A stretch of 30,735 bases of DNA, from positions 1 through 30,735 of the forward strand of contig CAMHGU010000003.1 of NCBI GenBank assembly GCA_946184715.1, written 5' to 3'. This DNA comes from an uncultured bacterium. Lineage in GTDB: Bacteria; Bacteroidota; Bacteroidia; Bacteroidales; Muribaculaceae. Below, piece by piece: positions 14,831 to 24,196 of the stretch. The translations under genes and the position numbers were made by a program. The notes beneath the pieces are model-generated. The model searched no databases. It was not told the DNA's origin and was given only the letters and a program-made list of their open reading frames with translations. Each line of letters starts with the position of its first letter. Within the stretch, counting starts at the first letter, position 1.

Positions 14831-15082
14831 TTACTTGGCTTTTTCGATAATTTCAACTAATCTCCAACGTTTTGTCTTGCTTAGCGGGCGAGTCTCCATG
14901 AGGCGCACGGTGTCACCGATGCCACATTCGTTTTTCTCGTCGTGAGCGTGGTATTTCTTCGTCTTGTTGACGAATTTACCATAGATCGGGTGTTTTTCCT
15001 TGTACTTGACGGCAACGGTGATGGTCTTGTCGCCCTTGTTGCTGGAAACTACGCCGATACGTTCTTTTCTTAAGTTTCTCAT
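14831..15082 (-). CDS. rpsQ: 30S ribosomal protein S17 (uS17)
   Basis: S17 is an OB-fold primary binder of 16S rRNA. The 83-residue protein has RKERIGVVSSNKGDKTITVA, then HPIYGKFVNKTKKYHAHDE and the signature GDTVRLMETRPLSKTKRWRL. It lies 30 bases after rpmC and 2 before rplN. Confidence 0.98.
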   Translation of the reverse strand: MRNLRKERIGVVSSNKGDKTITVAVKYKEKHPIYGKFVNKTKKYHAHDEKNECGIGDTVRLMETRPLSKTKRWRLVEIIEKAK

Positions 15083-15112
15083 CGGGAAATTCGAGTTATT
15101 ACTTGTTCGTGA

Positions 15113-15310
15113 TTATTTTTCGTTGAGTTCGCGACGGCGCAGCTCAGTCTTCATACGGGCAATCATGCGGCGGTCGGCAGTGATCTTTGCGGGGTTGTCG
15201 ACCGGGGCGATGGTGTGATTGATCTTCAGCTGCACGTAGTCCTTCTCAGCTTGCTCGAGGCGGTCCTGAAGCTCTTTAGTGCTGAGCTCTTTGATTTCTT
15301 CTTTCTTCAT
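15113..15310 (-). CDS. rpmC: 50S ribosomal protein L29 (uL29)
   Basis: L29 sits at the tunnel exit beside L23 and helps dock signal recognition particle and trigger factor. The 65-residue helical hairpin protein reads MKKEEIKELSTKELQDRLEQ, then INHTIAPVDNPAKITADRRM, IARMKTELRRREL. Length is typical. It lies 3 bases after rplP. Confidence 0.97.
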   Translation of the reverse strand: MKKEEIKELSTKELQDRLEQAEKDYVQLKINHTIAPVDNPAKITADRRMIARMKTELRRRELNEK

Positions 15311-15313
15311 AGC

Positions 15314-15745
15314 TTACACGTTTTGAGTGGGATCGTAATCGCGTCGAACCACGAATTTGGTGGTGACGGGGAGTTTCTGAGCAGCGAGGCGGAGAGCTTC
15401 CTTAGCGATGTCGAAGCTTACACCTTCCACCTCAATGAGAATACGACCGGGGGTGACGGGAGCCACGAAACCTTCGGGAGCACCTTTACCTTTACCCATA
15501 CGTACCTCGGCAGGCTTCTTGGTGATAGGCTTGTCGGGGAAAATGCGGATCCAAATCTGACCCTGACGCTGCATATAGCGAGTGACGGCAATACGGGCAG
15601 CTTCAATCTGGCGGCCGGTGATCCACTTGCTTTCAAGTGTCTTGATACCGAACGAGCCAAACACGAGCTGGTTGCCGCGCTGGGCAAGGCCCTTCATGCG
15701 ACCCTTCTGTGAACGGCGGAATTTAGTCTTTTTCGGCTGTAACAT
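15314..15745 (-). CDS. rplP: 50S ribosomal protein L16 (uL16)
   Basis: L16 positions A-site tRNA near the peptidyl transferase centre. The 143-residue protein starts MLQPKKTKFRRSQKGRMKGL and has the conserved WITGRQIEAARIAVTRYMQR, RIFPDKPITKKPAEVRMGKG and GRILIEVEGV segments. It lies 22 bases after rpsC. Confidence 0.98.
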   Translation of the reverse strand: MLQPKKTKFRRSQKGRMKGLAQRGNQLVFGSFGIKTLESKWITGRQIEAARIAVTRYMQRQGQIWIRIFPDKPITKKPAEVRMGKGKGAPEGFVAPVTPGRILIEVEGVSFDIAKEALRLAAQKLPVTTKFVVRRDYDPTQNV

Positions 15746-15767
15746 ATCAGTAGTAATTCAAAAGGGT

Positions 15768-16490
15768 TCAACGATTGTTATTTTTCTTGCGGAAACCGCC
15801 TTTGCGCTGACCGCCCTGGCGGCCTTCACTCTTGGCAGCGGTAAAGTTGGGGGCGAGGTCGGGCTTGCCGTAGATTTCGCCGCGGCATATCCAAACCTTG
15901 ACACCGATGAGGCCCACCTTAGTGAGCGCGGGCACGAGAGCGTAGTCGATGTCGGCACGGAGAGTGTGGAGAGGCGTACGACCTTCCTTGAGCATCTCGG
16001 AGCGGGCCATTTCGGCGCCGTTGAGGCGGCCGCTGATGAGCACCTTAATGCCCTGTGCGCCCATGCGCATAGTGGAGGCGATGGCCATCTTGGCTGCGCG
16101 GCGATAGGCGGTCTTGCCTTCAATCTGGCGAGCGATGGTCGAAGCCACGATGTGGGCGTCGAGCTCGGGGCGCTTCACCTCGTGGATGTTGATCTGCACA
16201 TCCTTGTCGGTGATCTTGCGAAGCTCTTCTTTGAGCTTGTCAACCTCTTGTCCACCCTTGCCGATGATGATACCGGGACGGGGGGTGCACACGGTGATGG
16301 TGATGCGCTTGATGGTGCGCTCGATAACTATCTTGGATACGCCGGCCTTGCTTAAGCGCTCGTTCAGGTACTCACGGATCTTGCTGTCCTCGAGGAGGTT
16401 CTCACCGTATTTCTTACCTGCGTACCAATTTGAATCCCATCCGCGGATGATGCCGAGACGGTTGCTGATTGGATTAACTTTCTGTCCCAT
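15768..16490 (-). CDS. rpsC: 30S ribosomal protein S3 (uS3)
   Basis: S3 lines the mRNA entry pore and contributes helicase activity. The 240-residue protein has an N-terminal MGQKVNPISNRLGIIRGWDS, a type II KH domain with the GKGG loop at 77-80, and a C-terminal domain (GVKVWICRGEIYGK). The tail is basic and low-complexity (GGQRKGGFRKKNNNR), a little longer than in E. coli S3. It lies 5 bases after rplV. Confidence 0.98.
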   Translation of the reverse strand: MGQKVNPISNRLGIIRGWDSNWYAGKKYGENLLEDSKIREYLNERLSKAGVSKIVIERTIKRITITVCTPRPGIIIGKGGQEVDKLKEELRKITDKDVQINIHEVKRPELDAHIVASTIARQIEGKTAYRRAAKMAIASTMRMGAQGIKVLISGRLNGAEMARSEMLKEGRTPLHTLRADIDYALVPALTKVGLIGVKVWICRGEIYGKPDLAPNFTAAKSEGRQGGQRKGGFRKKNNNR

Positions 16491-16495
16491 AGTGC

Positions 16496-16906
16496 TTAAG
16501 CTTCGGTGTTGTTATTGTTCTTGGAATCGACGTAGATAGTGACGTGGTTGCTACGCTTGCGGATGCGGTAGCCACGGCCTTGGGGGGCGGTGCGGAGGCG
16601 CTTGAGCATTGGAGCAGCGTCAACGTACACTTGTGATACGTAGAGCTCGCCGTCCTCGGCCTTGCGCTCGTTCTTTTGTTCCCAGTTGGAGATGGCGGAG
16701 CGGAGAAGTTTCTCCACCTTGAGGGCGCCAGTCTTATTGGAGAAGTGAAGGATACCGAGAGCGCGCGACACCTCGACGCCACGAATCATGTCCACGATGA
16801 GGCGCATCTTGCGCGGCGAGGTGGGCACGTTACGGAGCTTGGCAAAGTAAAGCGACTTCTTGGCTTCCTTTATAGCTTCAGCTGATTTTCTTTTTCTAAA
16901 ACTCAT
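16496..16906 (-). CDS. rplV: 50S ribosomal protein L22 (uL22)
   Basis: L22 spans the 50S subunit, and its beta hairpin lines the exit tunnel at the macrolide-gating constriction. The 136-residue protein has KLRNVPTSPRKMRLIVDMIR, the SNWEQKN segment and the hairpin with MLKRLRTAPQGRGYRIRKRS. The tail ends in an Asn-rich NNNNTEA. The 50-base gap after rpsS is longer than most joints here. Confidence 0.98.
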   Translation of the reverse strand: MSFRKRKSAEAIKEAKKSLYFAKLRNVPTSPRKMRLIVDMIRGVEVSRALGILHFSNKTGALKVEKLLRSAISNWEQKNERKAEDGELYVSQVYVDAAPMLKRLRTAPQGRGYRIRKRSNHVTIYVDSKNNNNTEA

Positions 16907-16956
16907 GTTGGTATTTTAGCTTTGTTTAGTCAAGATAGAATTTATCTTAGGCCGGT

Positions 16957-17226
16957 TTATTTTTTCTTGTTGCCGCTGTGACCGCGGAAGGTGCGGGTGG
17001 GAGCAAATTCACCGAGCTTGTGGCCTACCATATTTTCAGTCACATAGACGGGGATGAACTTGTTGCCATTGTGAACAGCGAAGGTGTGCCCTACGAATTC
17101 GGGGGCGATCATCGAGGCGCGCGACCAGGTTTTGATCACGGCCTTCTTGCCTGACTCTTCCATAGCCATCACCTTTTTCTCGAGCTTGACGCTGATAAAC
17201 GGGCCTTTTTTGATTGAACGACTCAT
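16957..17226 (-). CDS. rpsS: 30S ribosomal protein S19 (uS19)
   Basis: S19 is a head protein that contacts the A-site finger and S13. The 89-residue protein starts MSRSIKKGPFISVKLEKKV and has the signature KTWSRASMIAPEFVGHTFAV, VTENMVGHKLGEFAPTRTF and RGHSGNKKK at the end. It lies 25 bases after rplB. Confidence 0.98.
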   Translation of the reverse strand: MSRSIKKGPFISVKLEKKVMAMEESGKKAVIKTWSRASMIAPEFVGHTFAVHNGNKFIPVYVTENMVGHKLGEFAPTRTFRGHSGNKKK

Positions 17227-17251
17227 AAGAGGAATTGATTAATTGATGAGA

Positions 17252-18076
17252 TTACTTTTTCCTTCTCTCGATGATGTACTTCGAAGAGAGCTTCTTGGGA
17301 CGACGCGTCTTGAGACCCTTAGCGTAGAGGCCCTTGCGTGAACGCGGGTGACCACCCGAAGCGCGGCCTTCACCACCACCCATGGGGTGATCGACGGGGT
17401 TCATAACGACACCGCGGTTGTGAGGACGACGACCGAGCCAGCGAGAGCGGCCGGCCTTGCCGGAGTGCTCGAGGTTGTGCTCAGCGTTGCCTACGACGCC
17501 CACAGTAGCCTTGCAGGCTGCGAGCACGCGGCGAGTTTCGCCCGAGGGAAGCTTGAGGATTGCGTACTTGTCTTCGCGCGAGGTGAGCTGCGCGAAAGCG
17601 CCGGCTGAGCGAGCCATAGCTGCGCCCTGACCGGGACGGAGTTCAATGTTGTGGACTAAAGTACCAACAGGTATGTTCGCCAGCGGTAGCGCGTTGCCCA
17701 CTTCGGGGTCGGCTGTCTCTCCGCTCATAACTGTAGCGCCAACTTGTAGACCGTTGGGTGCAATTATGTAAGCCTTCGCGCCGTCTTTGTAGTAAAGGAG
17801 GGCGATGCGAGCCGTGCGGTTCGGATCGTACTCGATTGACTTGACGACAGCGGGGACACCGTCTTTAGTTCTCTTGAAGTCGATGATACGATAGCGGCGC
17901 TTGTGGCCCCCACCGCGATAGCGCGTGGTACGATGGCCTTCGCTGTTGCGGCCACCGGTAGCGCTCTTGCCGACTGTAAGAGATTTCTCTGGTGTAGTAG
18001 CAGTTATCTCGGAGAATACACCAATAATTTTGTGTCGTTGCCCAGGCGTAGTGGGCTTGAATTTTCTTACTGCCAT
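17252..18076 (-). CDS. rplB: 50S ribosomal protein L2 (uL2)
   Basis: L2 is one of the most conserved 50S proteins and is needed for subunit association and peptidyl transferase activity. The 274-residue protein has GGGHKRRYRIIDFKR, the OB and SH3-like core (GLQVGATVMSG, NALPLANIPVGTLVHNIE) and the C-terminal signature VVMNPVDHPMGGGEGRASGG with the conserved His. It ends with RPKKLSSKYIIERRKK. It follows rplW by 5 bases. Confidence 0.98.
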   Translation of the reverse strand: MAVRKFKPTTPGQRHKIIGVFSEITATTPEKSLTVGKSATGGRNSEGHRTTRYRGGGHKRRYRIIDFKRTKDGVPAVVKSIEYDPNRTARIALLYYKDGAKAYIIAPNGLQVGATVMSGETADPEVGNALPLANIPVGTLVHNIELRPGQGAAMARSAGAFAQLTSREDKYAILKLPSGETRRVLAACKATVGVVGNAEHNLEHSGKAGRSRWLGRRPHNRGVVMNPVDHPMGGGEGRASGGHPRSRKGLYAKGLKTRRPKKLSSKYIIERRKK

Positions 18077-18081
18077 GTTAT

Positions 18082-18372
18082 TTAAATGTTGCTATAGAAG
18101 TCGATTGTCTGGCCTTCGGCAAGAGTGACTACGGCTTTCTTGTAGTCGGCTGTCTTGCCGCGGAGGAGGCCTGCTTTAGTGTAACGTGAACGGTTCTTGC
18201 CACTGAAGTTCATAGTGTTGACAGCCACGACTTTCACGTCGTAGAGCTTCTCCACGAGGTCTTTGATCTGGAACTTGTTGGCATCGGGAGATACACGGAA
18301 AGTGTATCGGTTAAGCTTCTCGGTCAAGCGATTAGCCTTCTCGGTTACGATAGGTGTTATTTGAATGTCCAT
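18082..18372 (-). CDS. rplW: 50S ribosomal protein L23 (uL23)
   Basis: L23 is the main docking site for trigger factor and SRP at the tunnel exit. The 96-residue protein reads MDIQITPIVTEKANRLTEKL, NRYTFRVSPDANKFQIKDLV, EKLYDVKVVAVNTMNF, then a basic loop (SGKNRSRYTKAGLLRGK). Length is normal. It lies 16 bases after rplD. Confidence 0.98.
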   Translation of the reverse strand: MDIQITPIVTEKANRLTEKLNRYTFRVSPDANKFQIKDLVEKLYDVKVVAVNTMNFSGKNRSRYTKAGLLRGKTADYKKAVVTLAEGQTIDFYSNI

Positions 18373-18388
18373 AGTAGTGTATCTCCAG

Positions 18389-19009
18389 TTAGAGTTGGTT
18401 GATTACATCGACACTATTCTCCGTCAGCACCACCACGTTGTTGTTGAGCAACGCGTAAGTGTTGACGTCGGAAGCGGTCATTATGTTTACGCTCGGAATA
18501 TTACGAGCCGACAAATATACGTTTTTATTCTGATTTGCTAAAACGAGAAGGAGCTTCTTGTCGTCTAATTTAAGATTTTTAGCAATATTTAAGAATTCTT
18601 TAGTTTTCGGGGCTTCAATATTGAAGTCTTCGACTACTACGATTTCGTTGTCGGCGAGCTTGGCCGAGAGGGCCGAGCGGCGAGCGAGGTCTTTGACCTT
18701 CTTGTTGAGCTTTGAGCGATAGTTGCGGGGACGGGGACCGAACACGCGACCACCACCCACGAGCACCGGGGAGTTGATATCGCCAATGCGTGCGCCACCT
18801 GTACCTTTCTGGCGGTGGAGCTTGCGAGTAGAGCCAGACACTTCGCTGCGTTCCTTCGCTTTGGCGGTACCTTGACGCTGGTTGCCGAGGTATTGCTTCA
18901 CTGCGAGGTAAATGACGTGCTCATTAGGCTCAATACCGAATACGTCGTCGTTGAGAGTCACCTTTCGACCGGTGTCCTCACCCTTGATGTTATATACTGC
19001 GAGTTCCAT
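18389..19009 (-). CDS. rplD: 50S ribosomal protein L4 (uL4)
   Basis: L4 lines the exit tunnel and, in E. coli, represses its own S10 operon by binding the leader RNA. The 206-residue protein has the extended tunnel loop (QRQGTAKAKERSEVSGSTRK, LHRQKGTGGARIG) and the globular domain (RRSALSAKLADNEIVVVEDF). Its start overlaps the rplC stop by one base (TAATG). In this cluster there is no promoter just before rpsJ, so E. coli-style L4 attenuation of a separate S10 operon is unlikely here. Confidence 0.98.
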   Translation of the reverse strand: MELAVYNIKGEDTGRKVTLNDDVFGIEPNEHVIYLAVKQYLGNQRQGTAKAKERSEVSGSTRKLHRQKGTGGARIGDINSPVLVGGGRVFGPRPRNYRSKLNKKVKDLARRSALSAKLADNEIVVVEDFNIEAPKTKEFLNIAKNLKLDDKKLLLVLANQNKNVYLSARNIPSVNIMTASDVNTYALLNNNVVVLTENSVDVINQL

Positions 19010-19626
19010 TACTTTTCGATTGTTACGATTGAACCTTTAGCGCCGGGCACCGAGCCTTTGATAAGGAGGAGGTTGTTCTCCGGCAACACTTTTAAAATCT
19101 GGAGGTTCTGGATAGTAACGCGAGCGTTACCCATCTGACCTGCCATACGCATACCCTTGAACACTTTGGCGGGGTAAGAGCAAGCGCCTACAGCACCGGG
19201 AGCGCGCTGGCGGTCGTCCTGGCCGTGAGTAGCCTGACCCACGCCGCCGAAGCCATGACGCTTCACTACGCCCTGGTAGCCTTTACCTTTGGAAGTACCT
19301 ACAACATCGACGAAGTTGGCATCGTTGAAGTATTCAACGGTGATTACGTCGCCAAGCTTGTACTCTTCATCAAACCCTTTGAACTCGGCCAAGTGGCGCT
19401 TGGGTGTCACGCCGGCTTTCTTGAAGTGTCCTGCGAGGGGCTTGGTGGTGTGCTTATCCTTCTTGTCTTGGAAACCGAGCTGGATAGCCTCGTAGCCGTC
19501 GCGGTCGGTGGTCTTAATCTGAGTGACCACGCAGGGACCTACTTCGATGACAGTGCACGGCACGTTCTTGCCGTCGGCACTGAAAACGGATGTCATTCCG
19601 ATTTTCTTTCCTAATAATCCTGGCAT
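19009..19626 (-). CDS. rplC: 50S ribosomal protein L3 (uL3)
   Basis: L3 nucleates 50S assembly and reaches the peptidyl transferase centre with an extended loop. The 205-residue protein starts MPGLLGKKIGMTSVF and has VTVIEVGPCVVTQIKT-like beta strands and the central loop GVVKRHGFGGVGQATHGQDD, followed by RAPGAVGACSYPAKVFKGMR. It ends with VTIEK-type residues. It lies 48 bases after rpsJ and overlaps rplD by one base. Confidence 0.98.
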   Translation of the reverse strand: MPGLLGKKIGMTSVFSADGKNVPCTVIEVGPCVVTQIKTTDRDGYEAIQLGFQDKKDKHTTKPLAGHFKKAGVTPKRHLAEFKGFDEEYKLGDVITVEYFNDANFVDVVGTSKGKGYQGVVKRHGFGGVGQATHGQDDRQRAPGAVGACSYPAKVFKGMRMAGQMGNARVTIQNLQILKVLPENNLLLIKGSVPGAKGSIVTIEK

Positions 19627-19674
19627 TTCTCTGTTAGTTTGGATAAATGTTGATTAATGTTGATTGTGGAGGCC

Positions 19675-19980
19675 TTAGGCCTTGATTTCTACGTCAACGC
19701 CGCTGGGCAGCTCGAGCTTCATAAGCGCGTCGATGGTCTTAGCTGTGGAGCTGTAGATGTCGATGAGGCGCTTGAACGAGGAGAGTTGGAACTGCTCGCG
19801 CGACTTCTTGTTGACGAATGTCGAGCGGTTGACGGTAAAGATCCGCTTGTGGGTGGGGAGGGGTATTGGGCCGCTCACCACTGCGCCAGTCGATTTCACC
19901 GTCTTTACGATCTTCTCGGCCGACTTGTCGACGAGGTTGTGATCGTACGATTTCAATTTGATTCTGATTTTCTGGCTCAT
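19675..19980 (-). CDS. rpsJ: 30S ribosomal protein S10 (uS10), also antitermination factor NusE
   Basis: S10 is a head protein of the 30S subunit; as NusE it pairs with NusB in transcription antitermination and links NusG to ribosomes. The 101-residue protein has KIRIKLKSYDHNLVDKSAEK, TGAVVSGPIPLPTHKRIFTV and the signature RSREQF-like stretch NKKSREQFQLSSFKRLIDIY. It follows fusA by 20 bases with no tuf gene between, the usual Bacteroidota order. Confidence 0.98.
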   Translation of the reverse strand: MSQKIRIKLKSYDHNLVDKSAEKIVKTVKSTGAVVSGPIPLPTHKRIFTVNRSTFVNKKSREQFQLSSFKRLIDIYSSTAKTIDALMKLELPSGVDVEIKA

Positions 19981-20000
19981 TGTTTATATTATGTATTTGA

Positions 20001-22130
<2,130 letters not shown>

Positions 22131-22160
22131 TCGGTTAGTTTATACCTTTCGATTAATTGC

Positions 22161-22637
22161 TTAGAAACGGAAGTGGGCAAATGCGCGGTTGGCCTCGGCC
22201 ATACGGTGCATATCTTCTTTGCGCTTGAAGGCGCCACCCTGAGAATTGAAGGCATCGGTGATCTCCGAGGCGAGCTTGTCGGCCATAGTCTTGCCGCCGC
22301 GCTTGCGAGCGTAGAGGATGAGGTTCTTCATCGAGATCGATTCCTTGCGGTCGGGGCGGATTTCAGTAGGCACCTGGAAAGTGGCACCACCGATACGGCG
22401 CGACTTCACCTCCACTTGCGGGGTGACGTTCTCAAGGGCTTTCTTCCAAATTTCGAGTGCTGTAAGCTCCTCGTTGGGGAGTTTTTTCTTTACGAGCTCA
22501 AGGGCTGTGTAGAAGATGGTGTAAGAAGTGTTTTTCTTGCCATCATACATAAGGTGGTTGACGAATTTCGAAACTCGTACATCACCAAACACGGGATCGG
22601 GGAGAATGATCCGTTTTTTAGGCTTTGCCTTTCTCAT
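22161..22637 (-). CDS. rpsG: 30S ribosomal protein S7 (uS7)
   Basis: S7 nucleates the 30S head and lies at the E site; in E. coli it represses the str operon through the rpsL-rpsG intercistronic RNA. The 158-residue protein begins MRKAKPKKRIILPDPVFGDV and has VTPQVEVKSRRIGGATFQVP and EIRPDRKESISMKNLILYAR. Interestingly, the 171-base rpsL-rpsG gap sits at the equivalent place, though I see no sequence evidence that S7 binds there. Confidence 0.98.
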   Translation of the reverse strand: MRKAKPKKRIILPDPVFGDVRVSKFVNHLMYDGKKNTSYTIFYTALELVKKKLPNEELTALEIWKKALENVTPQVEVKSRRIGGATFQVPTEIRPDRKESISMKNLILYARKRGGKTMADKLASEITDAFNSQGGAFKRKEDMHRMAEANRAFAHFRF

Positions 22638-22808
22638 TGTTGTTTAAAAATTGCGTTTTTGTTCGCTTTGGTTGTCTGCTCTGTCGCGTCTTCAACGGCC
22701 ATTCTACAACGTGCCGTTTACTCAACCGAAAAATATTCAATCCAAAAGAAACAAAAACTAAGTTACTACTTGTTTTTTGTTCTCACTGAAGAAAAGGTAA
22801 TGACTCTC
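22638..22808 (-). other. 171-base AT-rich gap between rpsL and rpsG
   Basis: No gene is visible. Read in the coding direction, the gap starts AT-rich and becomes G+C-richer in the middle. A near-promoter TAGTTTTTG is present, but it has three rather than two bases between TA and TTTG. In enterobacteria the same gap carries the S7 repression site; the resemblance here is of position only. Confidence 0.35.
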
Positions 22809-23192
22809 TTACTTCTTAGCGGCTTTGGGTCGCTTGGCACCGTACTTGGAGCGGCGCTGAGTGCGTCCTGCCACGCCGGCGGTATCGAGAGTACCGCGCA
22901 CGATGTGATAGCGCACACCGGGGAGGTCTTTGACACGACCACCGCGAACCATAACGATAGAGTGCTCCTGAAGGTTGTGACCTTCACCGGGAATGTAGGA
23001 GTTAACCTCCTTACCATTGGTCAGACGTACACGAGCCACCTTACGCATAGCCGAGTTAGGCTTCTTAGGCGTGGTGGTGTAGACGCGTACGCACACGCCA
23101 CGGCGCTGTGGGCACGAATCGAGGGCCGGCGATTTGCTCTTATCTACCAGCGTCACACGTCCTTTTCTTACTAATTGCTGAATTGTTGGCAT
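22809..23192 (-). CDS. rpsL: 30S ribosomal protein S12 (uS12)
   Basis: S12 sits at the decoding centre and sets translational fidelity; it is the classic streptomycin-resistance locus. The 127-residue protein has MPTIQQLVRKGRVTLVDKSK, the loop TPKKPNS with Lys43, and GGRVKDLPG with Lys88 and Asp89. The residues commonly altered in resistant strains are therefore wild type. Asp89 is the beta-methylthiolation site of RimO in some bacteria. It is the first gene of the supercluster, with a strong promoter and a leader of about 110 nt upstream. Confidence 0.98.
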   Translation of the reverse strand: MPTIQQLVRKGRVTLVDKSKSPALDSCPQRRGVCVRVYTTTPKKPNSAMRKVARVRLTNGKEVNSYIPGEGHNLQEHSIVMVRGGRVKDLPGVRYHIVRGTLDTAGVAGRTQRRSKYGAKRPKAAKK

Positions 23193-23254
23193 CTTAGTTT
23201 GTTTTGTTATTAATGTTGTTAACTATAGTCTTGTGGCCGCAGAAAACCACCTAC

Positions 23255-23282
23255 CGCATTGAATGTCAATCACTTGACTGCG
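23255..23282 (-). promoter_or_regulatory. Stem-loop in the rpsL leader
   Basis: In the leader RNA, CGCA-GUCAA pairs with UUGAC-(AUUCAA bulge)-UGCG around a GUGA loop. That gives 9 pairs with a one-sided 6-base bulge (arms 23282-23274 and 23269-23255). It lies about 62-90 nt upstream of the rpsL start and within about 20-50 nt of the predicted transcript start. A bulged stem at this place could bind a ribosomal protein or act in attenuation; that is inference. Confidence 0.4.
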
Positions 23283-23311
23283 ATACGTGGCCAGCGAGCC
23301 TAAAAGCGGTG

Positions 23312-23343
23312 CAAAGTTACGCACTAATCGGCTAATTACCAAA
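23312..23343 (-). promoter_or_regulatory. Main promoter of the ribosomal supercluster (TTTG-N20-TAACTTTG)
   Basis: On the minus strand, TTTG (23343-23340) is followed after exactly 20 bases by TAACTTTG (23319-23312), the full Bacteroidota consensus. Predicted start near 23305 gives a leader of about 110 nt before rpsL. This is the only near-consensus promoter I found on the minus strand between rmlC and rplQ. Confidence 0.75.
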
Positions 23344-23434
23344 TCTTTTTCGCTTTTATCAGCAGTGTGGACAGCCCCCTCGCTACCCTACCACACCGCT
23401 CCACAGCCGTTATCAAGCTGAATATTAGAGGTGT

Positions 23435-23449
23435 TGCCGCCGGGCGGCA
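23435..23449 (-). terminator. Weak terminator-like hairpin after rmlC
   Basis: TGCCGC/GCGGCA arms (23435-23440 and 23444-23449) with a CGG loop lie a few bases beyond the rmlC stop. No T-run follows on the minus strand. It may be a 3' stabilising hairpin that separates rmlC from the ribosomal promoter. Confidence 0.35.
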
Positions 23450-23454
23450 TTTAT

Positions 23455-24006
23455 CTAAAATAAACTATTTTTAAGAATATTTAACGGTTGACCCTTCCGA
23501 TCTTTCTCCGAAAGGAGCATTTCGCCGGGGGCGAATGGCCACTCGATGCCGAGAGCCGGGTCGCTGAATAGCAGCGTGCACTCGGCCTGCGGCGCATAAG
23601 CGTTATCCACCTTGTACTGGAACTGGGCCACCTCGCTGAGCACTGCAAACCCGTGGGCGAAGCCACGCGGAATGAAGAGCATATTGCCCTCGTCGGCGCT
23701 AAGCTCCACGGCGACGTGCCGGCCGAAGGTGGCTGAGCCTTGCCTGAGATCGACAGCCACATCGAGCACACGGCCCTGCGACACCCTCACGAGCTTCGCC
23801 TGGGCCCACTCGCCACGCTGGAAGTGCAATCCTCGCACCACTCCGCGCTGCGACACCGACTCATTGTCCTGCACGAAGCACACCCGGCCCACCCGGCGCT
23901 CAAACTCCTCGAGCTTGAACGTCTCGGCGAAGTAGCCGCGCGCGTCGGGCCACCGGTGGGGCACTATCTCCCACACGCCTTCTATCTCCAGCTGCCTGTA
24001 CTCCAT
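23455..24006 (-). CDS. rmlC: dTDP-4-dehydrorhamnose 3,5-epimerase
   Basis: RmlC (RfbC) epimerises dTDP-4-keto-6-deoxyglucose at C3 and C5 in the pathway to dTDP-L-rhamnose, in the cytoplasm. The 183-residue cupin has the substrate-binding Arg58 and catalytic His61 in VVRGLHFQ, Tyr131 in QFQYKVDNAYAP, and Asp169 in LLSEKDRKG, so the His-Asp dyad and acid Tyr are intact. The rest of the pathway (rmlA, rmlB, rmlD) is not next to it. It is a single gene, divergent from the S41 protease. Related epimerases acting on other dTDP-sugars look alike, so rhamnose as product is likely rather than certain. Confidence 0.93.
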   Translation of the reverse strand: MEYRQLEIEGVWEIVPHRWPDARGYFAETFKLEEFERRVGRVCFVQDNESVSQRGVVRGLHFQRGEWAQAKLVRVSQGRVLDVAVDLRQGSATFGRHVAVELSADEGNMLFIPRGFAHGFAVLSEVAQFQYKVDNAYAPQAECTLLFSDPALGIEWPFAPGEMLLSEKDRKGQPLNILKNSLF

Positions 24007-24045
24007 TTCCTTCTATATATTATATAAGGTGTAGATTTGCCACCA

Positions 24046-24053
24046 CAAATTTA
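24046..24053 (-). promoter_or_regulatory. rmlC promoter -7 box
   Basis: TAAATTTG on the minus strand fits TAnnTTTG. The expected start gives a leader of about 30-40 nt. The -33 region is poor (no TTTG at the right distance), so strength is uncertain. Confidence 0.4.
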
Positions 24054-24161
24054 GTCAAATTTTTCTATCCCGTCATTGCGAAAGCCACTTTTTCGGCACC
24101 TTTTGCGTGCGATTTGCAAAATATGGCAGGCAAAAAGGCGTGGTATGTCGGCGCAAAATCT

Positions 24162-24169
24162 TAACTTTG
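24162..24169 (+). promoter_or_regulatory. Promoter -7 box of the protease-glycosyltransferase operon
   Basis: TAACTTTG fits TAnnTTTG exactly and lies 28 bases before the ATG at 24197, giving a leader of about 20 nt. The -33 region has only a partial match (TGG near 24141). It lies inside the longer open frame that starts at 24107, which argues against that earlier start. Confidence 0.55.
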
Positions 24170-24196
24170 CGCAACGATAACCAAACCCTTTACTCA

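Noticed and set aside
16917..16924. TAGCTTTG box on the plus strand between rplV and rpsS
   Set aside because: It points against the operon with no plus-strand gene downstream; treated as chance.
22748..22756. TAGTTTTTG as a promoter for rpsG
   Set aside because: Three bases rather than two separate TA from TTTG, and no -33 element is found at the right distance.
24107..24196. Earlier start for the S41 protease
   Set aside because: A TAACTTTG box lies inside it, and the signal segment begins at 24197.
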